NCBI GenBank assembly: GCA_036960565.1
Contig: JBALXQ010000001.1
Coordinates: 124,001 to 188,000, forward strand
DNA length: 64,000 nucleotides
From: Bermanella sp036960565
Lineage (GTDB): Bacteria > Pseudomonadota > Gammaproteobacteria > Pseudomonadales > Oceanobacteraceae
Direction of reading: 5' to 3'
Under the pieces are notes generated by a model. That model had not been told where the DNA came from. It saw only the letters and a program-made list of their open reading frames with translations, and searched no databases. Below, in pieces: positions 7,657 through 15,796 of this stretch. Each line of letters begins with the position of its first letter. Positions within the stretch are counted from its first letter, which is position 1. A program made the translations under genes and the position numbers.

Positions 7657-7729
7657 ATATTGCATAATAAACTGTTCATGTAGGTGTGGACGCAGCTTGT
7701 GTCTTTAACTTAAGGGCATAACGCAATAT
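7657..7729. repeat. Structured spacer, possible divergent attC
   Basis: ATATTGC at 7657-7663 and GCAATAT at 7723-7729 form the base of a long imperfect hairpin. Inside are ATAATAAACTGTT, which also occurs before the first gene of the run (3143-3155), and a GTGGACGCAGCTTGTGTC hairpin with the GGACGC motif of attC arms. The 3' core CATAACGC is in the wrong sense for a standard GTTRRRY site. Confidence 0.4.
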
Positions 7730-7785
7730 CGGGTTCTAATGTTTTAAATATTGTATCTATGTGAAATTTAAAGAAAGGAATCATT

Positions 7786-8076
7786 TTGTTTATAGTTTCA
7801 ATTACCTATACATCGCCGCTTGAAGAAATTGATCGACTTATTTCGGAGCATGTTGAATTCTTAGATAAGCAATACAATCTGGGTTATTTTCAACTCTCTG
7901 GTCGTAAAAATCCTCGCACTGGTGGTGTTATCATTGCAACGCTTGAAAATCGTGAAAAACTAAATCAAATACTTTCTCAAGATCCATTTAAAAAAGAAAA
8001 TTTGGCAAGTTATGAGATTACTGAAATGGTACCTACAAAATCTTCCAAGGCGTTAGAGTTCTTGATTGATGCTTAA
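7786..8076 (+). CDS. YciI-like protein
   Basis: 96 residues, TTG start at 7786 with GGA of AAAGGAATC at good spacing. The sequence fits the YCII family, small ferredoxin-like alpha/beta dimers: MFIVSITYTSPLEEIDRLI, the His of SEHVEFLDKQYNLG, then LSGRKNPRTGGVIIA and DPFKKENLASYEIT. The conserved His near residue 22 is the proposed active-site residue of the family. Biochemical roles are mostly unknown. Downstream is a spacer with a GCTAGG-atgaga-CCTAGC hairpin (near 8153). Confidence 0.82.
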   Translation: MFIVSITYTSPLEEIDRLISEHVEFLDKQYNLGYFQLSGRKNPRTGGVIIATLENREKLNQILSQDPFKKENLASYEITEMVPTKSSKALEFLIDA

Positions 8077-8241
8077 GTGTAAATCAAGCGAACACTTCTT
8101 TGTTGCCATTGTAGAATTTTTATATTCATGAATACGTATTATAGAAAGTAGAGCGCTAGGATGAGACCTAGCTTAGTTTAAAATCACAATGTAAAATTTC
8201 ATGTTAATTATTGAAACTAAAAATTATAGCGAAGGGTGAAC

Positions 8242-8895
8242 ATGAAAGTATTAGTACTGATGTCTTTGTTTTTTATATCTGGATGCGCTACAAGAGGAAG
8301 TTTACCTGACTATACAGAACCAGCTGGGGAAGATGTAGCTACATTGGTGGTAGATTTTAAAGATAATATACGTCCTAGAAAATTTACTCTTGACGGTTTA
8401 ATTAATGGCTCTCCTGAGCTTTATATTGCCAATGGAGATATGGTTGATGAAAATTGTTCAGTAGCTAAAGATCATGCTATTGATCGGCCATATGAGGAAT
8501 ATGGAAATGATGAAAATCCATTTAAAAAGCTAACTTTTAAAGTGCCTGCTAATGAAGAGTTTAGGTTTTATTTACCCGCTAGAACAAAAATAACAAAAAC
8601 ACATGAATATGGTAAAACTAGAATACTAAATACCTTTTGTTTTGCCCATGTTAGTTTTTTACCTGAGCTTGGAATGGATTATCAAGCAGAGTTCATACAA
8701 TCTGAAACAGATTGTACTTTTGATATATACCAAAAACAAAATAATGGTGAAAAAGAAAAAATTAAATATAATGAACACCCACCGTGTGTAATAAAGGAGA
8801 GGGGAGATACCAAGCTTAATCGTTATATTCAGAATCAATATAAGTGGCGCCAGTTCCAATTAATAATGAGCAAGAAAAACAGTACTAATAAGTGA
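8242..8895 (+). CDS. Four-cysteine lipoprotein, family A copy 2
   Basis: 217 residues from ATG 8242, preceded by GAAGGG; the GTG at 8236 is too close to that site. Lipobox ISGC, Cys15 from this start. Mature blocks (KFTLDGLING, ENCSVAKDH, FKVPANEEFRFYL, NTFCFAHVSF, TDCTFDIYQK, PPCVIKE) parallel those of the lipoprotein at 3560-4000 in the same order, with longer loops. Very AT-rich. Probably a periplasmic beta-rich domain with disulfides. Function unknown. It is the last plus-strand gene of the array. Confidence 0.68.
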   Translation: MKVLVLMSLFFISGCATRGSLPDYTEPAGEDVATLVVDFKDNIRPRKFTLDGLINGSPELYIANGDMVDENCSVAKDHAIDRPYEEYGNDENPFKKLTFKVPANEEFRFYLPARTKITKTHEYGKTRILNTFCFAHVSFLPELGMDYQAEFIQSETDCTFDIYQKQNNGEKEKIKYNEHPPCVIKERGDTKLNRYIQNQYKWRQFQLIMSKKNSTNK

Positions 8896-9001
8896 TGTAA
8901 CAATGGATTGTGGAAACATACATAGGGCTAATTCTTGTATGTTAATTAGCCTGCAATACAAGGCTTGCCTTTGAAGGTAATACTCAATTTAGTTGTTATA
9001 T
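8895..9001 (+). repeat. Hairpin-rich spacer, weak attC candidate
   Basis: ATGTAACAA at the left end is mirrored by TTGTTATAT at the right end. Between them GGCTAAT and ATTAGCC form a 7-bp hairpin. The layout resembles an attC site with a long variable loop, but arm pairing is poor. It ends the plus-strand run; the next gene is on the other strand. Confidence 0.25.
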
Positions 9002-9054
9002 TGATAACGCAAATAAGAAATAAGTTAGTCATCTATATATTTAGGACATCTCTG

Positions 9055-9411
9055 CTAATAATAAAATAGATTCTTGAAAGGCTTTTGTAGTATTTTAAAA
9101 AAATTACTACCTAAGGTTGTTTTAGGTTCTTCTCCAAGAATGGATGACATGTCATGGCGCTGATAATATTTAGCCGTTTGCCATGCGTTCATATTTTTAA
9201 AGTCAACTTTAAAACAGGGATCAGCGCCTCGCTCTATAAGTAAAGAAGCCACATCGGCATGTCCATTTCGAATGCTCGAAAATAATGCAGTAAACATAAT
9301 TTCGGGGTGCTGGTAGTTAGGATCAACGCCTTCTATTAGATGGTAACGTACCAATTCTAAATCGCCATTTTCCGCAGCCTGATACATATCTTTCCAGTTT
9401 CCACCTGACAT
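9055..9411 (-). CDS. Small ankyrin-repeat protein
   Basis: 118 residues. Two to three ankyrin repeats are visible: MYQAAENGDLELVRYHLIEG with VDPNYQHPEIMFTALFSSI, then RNGHADVASLLIERGADPCF, then MNAWQTAKYYQRHDMSSIL. No signal peptide. Ankyrin proteins mediate protein binding; the partner is unknown. The tail is basic and aromatic (FKILQKPFKNLFYY). It is the first minus-strand gene after the plus-strand run. The 263 bases upstream (9412-9674) hold nothing recognisable except a run of ten Gs at 9665-9674. Confidence 0.75.
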   Translation of the reverse strand: MSGGNWKDMYQAAENGDLELVRYHLIEGVDPNYQHPEIMFTALFSSIRNGHADVASLLIERGADPCFKVDFKNMNAWQTAKYYQRHDMSSILGEEPKTTLGSNFFKILQKPFKNLFYY

Positions 9412-9674
9412 ACTTAATTCCTATAGTGTTAAAGTCAGTCAAAAAAAATGTTTTTTTAAATACCTTCTATTCTATAGAAAGGGAAATGTAATTAGCCAAT
9501 ATAATGCAATAGGCTTAATTGGTAACCTTTAATTCGTTAAATTACACCCAGCCAATATTTTTAGTGGACGAAATAAAGTGACTTATTCATTTTATAAATG
9601 CTAATTACAATTACCTAAATTTAATGAAAAGTAACCATTAGCACAACCTAATTCAACGAGTAAAGGGGGGGGGG

Positions 9675-10535
9675 TTAGCTTAAGGCAAAATGATCCAAAC
9701 TCATTGGCCAAAGGCTGTGCTCAAACTTGGCTCTAAAATATCCCATATGGTCAATGTTGCCCAAATTAACTTCCCCATGCTTAACTAATTGGTTTTGTGT
9801 TTCGGCATTACTAAAAAATGCCAATATATGTTCCACATTTTGGTGTGGGGCAAAGTCATCATCATCAAAACACAAACTTAATATTGGGCTGTTTATTCTT
9901 TCGTACCCAGAAAGGTTTAGTTTAAATTTTTTGCCAAACAAATAATCTGGGTCCCGCATCCACTTGCCCCAATCACTAGCGCAACCTGCCGGAATATTAA
10001 TGCTTGATAAACCAACCGCCTTGGCTGGAAATACATTTCGGGCAAACGACAATACCGGCAATATTCCATAAGACACAAAATTCATAAATATTTTTCTAGG
10101 GTAGGGCCAGCGTTTCCAATAAGGGGCCGAGACACCTACAAACATACAGGCCTTAATGCTGGCTGAACTGGGTGCTAAACCTAATAGTTGCCCACCTATG
10201 CTGTGCCCCATGTAATAGAGCTCAGAATCATCAACCTTATGTTCTTTGGATAACTTTTTGGCAGCAATAATCGCGGCTTCAACGTCTAAACTCCCCCAAT
10301 GGGCCAGTTCAGCGTTTGCGCCTTTTCCGCTTAGTTTAGATAATCCAATTCCCCGGTAATCAAAGCTTAAGCATTGGTAGCCCTGCTTTGACATGAAATT
10401 GGAATAGTGCTTATAAAATTGCTGAGGAACCCCAAGGGCGCTGCCAATGATCAAAGTGGCTTTAGCTTGCTCGCTAGGATAAAAGAATCCCTTTAATATT
10501 TGGCCATCGCTGGCAGTAAAACTGAATTCCTGCAT
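9675..10535 (-). CDS. Alpha/beta-hydrolase (COG4757-like)
   Basis: About 286 residues from ATG 10535, preceded by GAGAG; a TTG at 10547 would add four residues. Features: FSFTASDGQILKGFFYP, LSFDYRGIGLSK, the nucleophile elbow YMGHSIGGQLLG, a SLCFDDDDFAPHQN acidic block and NIDHMGYFRAKFEHSLWP near the end for the catalytic His. This matches predicted serine hydrolases of the S33-like group; no signal peptide, so cytoplasmic. It is divergent from a TetR gene whose operator lies between them, so repression by that TetR is likely. The stop codon is followed directly by a run of ten Cs on the coding strand. Confidence 0.8.
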   Translation of the reverse strand: MQEFSFTASDGQILKGFFYPSEQAKATLIIGSALGVPQQFYKHYSNFMSKQGYQCLSFDYRGIGLSKLSGKGANAELAHWGSLDVEAAIIAAKKLSKEHKVDDSELYYMGHSIGGQLLGLAPSSASIKACMFVGVSAPYWKRWPYPRKIFMNFVSYGILPVLSFARNVFPAKAVGLSSINIPAGCASDWGKWMRDPDYLFGKKFKLNLSGYERINSPILSLCFDDDDFAPHQNVEHILAFFSNAETQNQLVKHGEVNLGNIDHMGYFRAKFEHSLWPMSLDHFALS

Positions 10536-10602
10536 TTCATCTCTCAATCTTGATTTACTAAATAGCTATATCAACCTAATTTGGCTGTGGTCAAGCTTTT
10601 AG

Positions 10603-10635
10603 CATACTGTTATTATTTAACATACTAACAGTATG
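10603..10635. promoter_or_regulatory. Palindromic operator for the divergent TetR regulator
   Basis: CATACT-aac-AGTATG at 10621-10635 is a perfect 15-base palindrome. A further CATACTGTTA at 10603-10612 is the inverse of TAACAGTATG at 10626-10635, so three half-sites are present. It lies 16 bases before the TetR start and 68 before the hydrolase start, a typical autorepression layout. Confidence 0.7.
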
Positions 10636-10650
10636 TAAAGGTAATTTAGA

Positions 10651-11238
10651 GTGACTGTCAACAGCCGTAGACAAGATAATGCATTGGCAACCCAGCAAGC
10701 GCTGGTAAAAGCAGCCCATGAATTGTTTGCCCTGAAGGGCTTTAATCAGGTTTCAATCGACGTCATTACCGAGCAGGCTCGAGTGAGCAAGGGTGCTTTT
10801 TATCATCATTTTAAAAGCAAAAAAGACATGTTTAGCGCCTGTTATGAATTACAGGCCCAGCAAGTGGCTGCGGCTATTTCTCTAGCCGAAAGCGAAAATC
10901 CTTGGCAGGATGTCCTAGACCAAGGTTTGGCGTTTTTAGATTTTGTTATTCGTCAAAAGTCACACAGCATTCCTTTGCAGGAAGTGATCACTGTATTAGG
11001 GTTTGATACTTGGAAAAAGCTCGATAGCCAATATACCATGGGCGTCATTCTTAACGCCCTTACTCGTCTTGAAAAAGACAAACTCATTAAACCCTTCGAT
11101 CTAAATCTAGTGGCCGAAACCCTGTATGGCATACTGGTTAATGCTGCCATGAGTCTGGCCAGTGCCAAGAATAAGAAACAAACCTATCAACAATTAGGTG
11201 ATCTTTTTACGGGGTTCTTTAACTCATTACGTACTTAA
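10651..11238 (+). CDS. TetR/AcrR-family transcriptional regulator
   Basis: 195 residues, GTG start at 10651. The N-terminal HTH is typical: ALVKAAHELFALKGFNQVSI, then VITEQARVSKGAFYHHFKSK. The C-terminal ligand-binding part (about residues 65-195) is helical and has no clear subfamily signature. It faces the alpha/beta-hydrolase gene across a palindromic CATACT-N3-AGTATG site, so it most likely represses that gene and itself. The inducer is unknown; a fatty acid or ester linked to the hydrolase is a guess. Confidence 0.88.
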   Translation: MTVNSRRQDNALATQQALVKAAHELFALKGFNQVSIDVITEQARVSKGAFYHHFKSKKDMFSACYELQAQQVAAAISLAESENPWQDVLDQGLAFLDFVIRQKSHSIPLQEVITVLGFDTWKKLDSQYTMGVILNALTRLEKDKLIKPFDLNLVAETLYGILVNAAMSLASAKNKKQTYQQLGDLFTGFFNSLRT

Positions 11239-11353
11239 AGCTCCTACATTAGCGATTAATACGTACCTGAGCTTAATAGACAAAACATGCATTACCAGAA
11301 TCCGCTACCTATACTTAGCGTCATGCAGGCTGGTTTAAAAACAGGAATAAACA

Positions 11354-11938
11354 ATGAGTGATAGTTGGGATGAGTATGCACAAGACTGGGATTCTAATCC
11401 CGATGCAATAGCCTACTCGCAGTTAGCTTTTAACTCTTTATCCACACACTTTAATCCTGCCGGGCTAAACGTCTTAGACTTTGGCTGTGGCACCGGCCTT
11501 CTTAGCGAAAAAATAGCAGGCGTTGCCAATTCGGTGGTGGCAGTCGATTCCTCTGCCAAAATGATTGATATCCTTAAAGCTAAAAAGCTTGCCAACGTAA
11601 CCGCGTTGGCCTGTGAAATATCGGCAGAGTCTATTAATGGCAATTCAATTTTAAAGTCAGGGTTTGATTTAATTGTTGCCTCTTCTGTGTGTGCATTTAT
11701 ACCTAATTTTGAAAAAACACTTGCGGATTTAAAGGCACTTCTAAATCCGGGTGGGGTATTTATCCAATGGGATTGGAAGCGAAACGATGACGAGCCTGAC
11801 TTTGGCTTTAATGATAAATCAATAACAAAAGCATATTCAAAGGCGGGCTTGTCCCTAGTATTGGTTACAACAGAATTCTCATTAACCAGTGAAAAAGGCA
11901 CTAGGGAAGTGATAATGGGCATAGCGAAAAAAGAATAA
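11354..11938 (+). CDS. Class I SAM-dependent methyltransferase
   Basis: 194 residues. Begins MSDSWDEYAQDWDSN, then the SAM motif I VLDFGCGTGLLSEKIAG, the acidic motif VVAVDSSAKMIDILKAKK, and a LIVASSVCAFIPNFEKTLAD block (motif IV region) followed by LLNPGGVFIQWDW. These match small Methyltransf_11/25-type enzymes acting on small molecules. The substrate cannot be told from sequence. It stands alone between the TetR gene and a lipoprotein gene. Confidence 0.85.
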   Translation: MSDSWDEYAQDWDSNPDAIAYSQLAFNSLSTHFNPAGLNVLDFGCGTGLLSEKIAGVANSVVAVDSSAKMIDILKAKKLANVTALACEISAESINGNSILKSGFDLIVASSVCAFIPNFEKTLADLKALLNPGGVFIQWDWKRNDDEPDFGFNDKSITKAYSKAGLSLVLVTTEFSLTSEKGTREVIMGIAKKE

Positions 11939-12122
11939 TTAAGTGCAAAAGGCTAATGCGATAGAGCAGCTTCACTGATAGGTTCCAGTCCTATTATTTA
12001 ACTAGCCCCGAATTTATTGGTCTCAAATCCCAATGTAAATAACAAAACCATTAAGTCGTTTTTAATTGCTCTATTCCACACTCCACGTATGATGCCGCCA
12101 TTATCAAATGAAGGGAATCACA

Positions 12123-12794
12123 ATGTACCGATTAACAAAAGTGATGTGTATTTTGGCCATAAGCCTGGCCATCACCGCTTGTGCGTTTACCTACCCAAAG
12201 CTGGATGCCTACGAAGAAGAGTTATCGGCCGATGTTTATCTAGTGCCAATTGGCCTAGTAGCCCCTGAGTATTTAATCTCCTTGGCCGATTATTATGAAA
12301 ATACTTTTGGTATAAAAATGGGCGTCACCGAGCAACTGACTCACATTAAAAGCTTAGTCAATATAGATCGGCAGCACATTGAGTCTGATGGGCTTATTCG
12401 TCAAATGAAGTACCAATTTTGGAATTACTCATTTAATGAGGATGCTATTTATATTGGCATTACCCATGCGGACCTGCATATCGCTGACAAGCCTAAAGAT
12501 TTTATTTTCACTCATCGAGTAGGTGGGAATTTTGCCGTGATTTCAAATAACAGGGTTGAAGATAAAAGCGAATGGAACTTCATTGATATTGAAGAAGTGA
12601 AACCTAACTTTAGAAAACTGGTGTCTAAAACTATTGGTTTGATGCATTTTAATGAGCCACTCAATAGCAACCCCAGAAGTGTTCTTTATGACAATATTCG
12701 CAGTCTACGGGATTTAGAATACGTAAATGAGAAAACTATCTATAGTGATATTCTGGGTCAGAAAGTAGTTAAGAAAAGTTTGGCTGTATTTTAA
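12123..12794 (+). CDS. Lipoprotein resembling an archaemetzincin without HExxH (copy 2)
   Basis: 223 residues from ATG 12123 after GAAGGG; an in-frame ATG at 12108 precedes the ribosome site. Lipobox ITAC, Cys20. It aligns along its length with the protein at 4896-5534: VYLVPIGLVAPEYLISLADY, then AIYIGITHADLHI, then RKLVSKTIGLMH, then SNPRSVLYDN. As in that copy, the metzincin HExxH is replaced (K165, L166, K169) while Gly172, Leu173 and His175 of the GLxH part remain. Being outside the cassette-like run and less AT-rich, it may be the chromosomal parent or an older copy. Function unknown. Confidence 0.65.
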   Translation: MYRLTKVMCILAISLAITACAFTYPKLDAYEEELSADVYLVPIGLVAPEYLISLADYYENTFGIKMGVTEQLTHIKSLVNIDRQHIESDGLIRQMKYQFWNYSFNEDAIYIGITHADLHIADKPKDFIFTHRVGGNFAVISNNRVEDKSEWNFIDIEEVKPNFRKLVSKTIGLMHFNEPLNSNPRSVLYDNIRSLRDLEYVNEKTIYSDILGQKVVKKSLAVF

Positions 12795-12810
12795 GCCAGT
12801 CATAATTAAT

Positions 12811-14091
12811 TTACTCTCTAAGCGAATTATCAATTCCTGCTAACACTGGCCCTAGTATGTAATCTAGCAGGGTGCGTTCTTGCCCTTGAATATGGGCTTG
12901 AATGGGCATGCCCGGTTGTAATTTGATATGTGAATTTTCCATTAGGTCTTTTGCATCTACCTCTAATAAAAGCCGATAAAAACCAATGCCATCTTCGCCC
13001 AAAAAGCGGTCAGCCGATACCTGCGTTACCTTGGCGCCCAAGGGATTTAACTGGCGCTGATTAAAATTCAATAACCTAACCCGGGCTAAATTACCTGCTT
13101 GTACTTGTTCTATATCCTTGTCTGATAACTGTGCCTCTATGATTAGGGGGGCCGAACTGGGCACGATATCCATAAGATAGGCGCCACGTTTTATGGCTTC
13201 CCCTTGAGTATGGTATTGCAAGTTAATAACACTGCCCGCGGCTGGTGCCAGTACTTTGGTTAAAAATACTTTATGTTCAATGTCGTTAAGCTGTTTTTGT
13301 AATAACCATTTTTTACCATTTAACTCATGAATGTTTTTTAAATGCAGCGTATTAAAATCGCTAAGCAGTTTATTTTTTTCTATCTGTACGGCACTTAATG
13401 CTAAAACCTGTTTACTCAGGCTGGCACTCTTAGCAATAAACTCACTGCTAATTTCACTTATTTTTATTTTCAATGTATTTAGTTCTTGTGCAGAACTGAA
13501 TTGATTTTCATTTAACTGGTCAAGGCGCTGATACTCTTCATTAAAAATACTGCGTTTTTTCTCTAGCTGCTCAAGCGCTACTTTATCCCAATTAATGCTG
13601 GTTTGTATTTGCTCTTTTTGTTGGTCCAATTGCCCTTGGTTTTGTAAAAATTGATCATGTTCGGCTTCGAATAATTTTTTAACATGGCTATATATTTTGT
13701 TGGCATGCTGAATTGGATAAATACTGCTTAACTGGGAAGTGGCTGGCATAGGGGCTTTATCTAATAAGGCCTGATGACGCAGCAGATCTAGCTCCACTTT
13801 TAAAAGTTGTTTATTGGCTTCGGTGAGGCTGGCGCTTTCTAAATTGGAGGTGAACTCCAGTAGCAGTTGGTCTTTTTTAACTTGCTCATTTTCCTGCACA
13901 TATATGGCTTTTACAACGCCTCCTTCCATGGGAACCACCTTTTTACGAAAGCCCTCCACCCGCACATGGCCCTGTACTAGGGTGGCAGATTGTATTGGTG
14001 CCAAGTTTGCCCAGGTAAATAACAGAGCAAATAGAAAAGATGTAAAAATGAATACTTCGGCCACCGTCTTGCGCAGAGAAAATTCACTCAT
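12811..14091 (-). CDS. HlyD-family membrane fusion protein of a type I secretion system
   Basis: 426 residues. One N-terminal membrane anchor (about residues 10-30, VFIFTSFLFALLFTWANLA), then the biotinyl-lipoyl-like half KKVVPMEGGVVKAIYVQE, long coiled coils (about 70-250), the second half VLAPAAGSVINLQYHTQGEA and a beta-barrel end with VSADRFLGEDGIGFYRLLLE. This is the periplasmic adaptor joining the ABC exporter to TolC. The start overlaps the end of the ABC gene by 8 bases, so the two are translated together. AAGGG precedes the ATG. No TolC gene is in the window. Confidence 0.9.
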   Translation of the reverse strand: MSEFSLRKTVAEVFIFTSFLFALLFTWANLAPIQSATLVQGHVRVEGFRKKVVPMEGGVVKAIYVQENEQVKKDQLLLEFTSNLESASLTEANKQLLKVELDLLRHQALLDKAPMPATSQLSSIYPIQHANKIYSHVKKLFEAEHDQFLQNQGQLDQQKEQIQTSINWDKVALEQLEKKRSIFNEEYQRLDQLNENQFSSAQELNTLKIKISEISSEFIAKSASLSKQVLALSAVQIEKNKLLSDFNTLHLKNIHELNGKKWLLQKQLNDIEHKVFLTKVLAPAAGSVINLQYHTQGEAIKRGAYLMDIVPSSAPLIIEAQLSDKDIEQVQAGNLARVRLLNFNQRQLNPLGAKVTQVSADRFLGEDGIGFYRLLLEVDAKDLMENSHIKLQPGMPIQAHIQGQERTLLDYILGPVLAGIDNSLRE

Positions 14092-15715
14092 GACGGCCCT
14101 TAATTAAACTTATGTTGTGACCATTTGCGGCGTCTAAATATCCACAGCGACCATTCTCCATTAAGATTACTTTATCGGCCACGTCTACTAGCGAGCGTCT
14201 TTGTGTGGCATACACCACGGTGGTGCCTTGTTCTTGTAAACTAATTAATAACTGCTTATAAATTTGTTGGCCGGCCTGATCGAGAAAGGCGTCAGACTCA
14301 TCAAAAAATACATACTTGGGTTTGGGGTAAATGGCACTGGCAATTAATACACGCTGAATAATACCGGCAGGCAAGTTGGTTTCTTGCAATCCCACGGGTG
14401 TGTCGTAACCCTGAGGCAAGGATGTAATACCTTGATGTATGGCCAACTGTTTGGCCACCTGCACCACTCGGTCTTTATCCATTTCTTGGTAGCGGCAAAT
14501 GAGCTGCCCAATGGTAGAGCTGGCCATGCGCAAGTTTTGTGGCACATAGCCCAGCTGTTTGCCTAACCAGTCATGGTCTATCTTGTCGGCTTGGTATTGA
14601 TCAAAGTAAATATGGCCCTCACACTTTAAACCAACCACTACTCCCACTAGGCTGTCTATAAGTAAACTCTTACCGGATCCGTTGACACCAATAATGGCGA
14701 CTTTTTCAGCGGGATTAATAATGAGTTCTGGTACTTTTAACAAATCCCTATCTGCCTGCTGAATAGACAGTTTATTTATTCTTATGCCTCCTTCAAGCGG
14801 CATGAGTGGACGGGTTTTTTCTTGGGTATTTTGTTGCTCAAAGGCGCTTTGTGTTTTAACCAACTTGATGATTTTATCGCTCAGTTGCCATTGGTTCAGC
14901 AATACCTCAAATGGAATTAATCCACGAAAACCAATGATCACCGCTGCTAACAGGGTGCCCGAAGTAATTTGATTGCTCAACAAAAGAAGGGCGCCAATAG
15001 TGGGCAGAGACAGTTGCAAACACCATTTTAAAAAGACAAATACGCCCTTAAAATAGTTTTCTGTTTTTTTAAGATTAATTGATTGATCATTAAACTGCGG
15101 AGAGGGTGAGTGCCCCAACCATTCTAATAGGCGGTTGTCGGCCAACAAGCTCTTTGCGCTATAAATTAGCTCGGCCAAATGGGATTTTTGCAATGTCTGT
15201 TGTTTACTTAACAGCGTTTTTTGCTGGGCCAATACTTTATGTTGCCCGTAAATAACTATTAAAAATAGTAAATTAATTAGGCTAACCAAAGCAGCAAACA
15301 TAGGGTGTAAAAAATATAAAACCACAATAAACAATGGGCTGAACAAGGCATCCAGTGCTGCCGATAAGACCGTGTTTACATTGGAATTAAGCAATTGGCC
15401 TAACTGCTGATAATTATGGGTATCTGCATTTTGGCAGGCGTTAATCGCCGCTGACCTATGATGCTGGCTAAAGTATTGATGAAGAAGTTTTATGGGAAGA
15501 GACTGGCGGCGGTATTCAAAATAAACGTGGAACAGGCCCACAATAATGGCGGCGGCCAACAACATATACAGGGTTTCAATGCTGCCGCTGCCCAGTACAC
15601 GGTCAAATATTTGCAGGCTAAAAAGCGGTACCGCCAGTAAAGAAATATTACAAATGAGGGTTAAAAACAGTAATAACAATAAGCTCAAATAGAATCGTCG
15701 ATTCATGGAAAACAT
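14084..15715 (-). CDS. Type I secretion ABC transporter (PrtD-like) with degenerate catalytic motifs
   Basis: 543 residues from ATG 15715, which has a good AAAGGA site; an upstream ATG at 15760 lacks one. The N-terminal permease has about six membrane segments and no C39 peptidase domain. The nucleotide-binding domain has Walker A GVNGSGKS, a Q-loop at LGYVPQN and Walker B YVFFDES. The ABC signature, normally LSGGQxQR, reads LPAGIIQR, and the H-loop His is replaced by Gln (ATQRRSL where THRPSL is usual). As no second ABC gene is present, a homodimer would have two altered sites. It lies between the RTX gene and the HlyD gene, all on the minus strand, and should export that RTX protein. Confidence 0.88.
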   Translation of the reverse strand: MFSMNRRFYLSLLLLLFLTLICNISLLAVPLFSLQIFDRVLGSGSIETLYMLLAAAIIVGLFHVYFEYRRQSLPIKLLHQYFSQHHRSAAINACQNADTHNYQQLGQLLNSNVNTVLSAALDALFSPLFIVVLYFLHPMFAALVSLINLLFLIVIYGQHKVLAQQKTLLSKQQTLQKSHLAELIYSAKSLLADNRLLEWLGHSPSPQFNDQSINLKKTENYFKGVFVFLKWCLQLSLPTIGALLLLSNQITSGTLLAAVIIGFRGLIPFEVLLNQWQLSDKIIKLVKTQSAFEQQNTQEKTRPLMPLEGGIRINKLSIQQADRDLLKVPELIINPAEKVAIIGVNGSGKSLLIDSLVGVVVGLKCEGHIYFDQYQADKIDHDWLGKQLGYVPQNLRMASSTIGQLICRYQEMDKDRVVQVAKQLAIHQGITSLPQGYDTPVGLQETNLPAGIIQRVLIASAIYPKPKYVFFDESDAFLDQAGQQIYKQLLISLQEQGTTVVYATQRRSLVDVADKVILMENGRCGYLDAANGHNISLIKGRHE

Positions 15716-15796
15716 AAAACCGATCCTTTCATAAGGTCTACCCAATTTGTTTAGTGGCAATCAACAAGCTTGTTTTACAGCTGGTGAATATTGTGA

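Noticed and set aside
9665..9674. Run of ten Gs as a possible phase-variation tract
   Set aside because: It lies just after the stop codon of the minus-strand hydrolase, so slippage would not change the protein. It could only matter for transcription or as a sequencing-error site.
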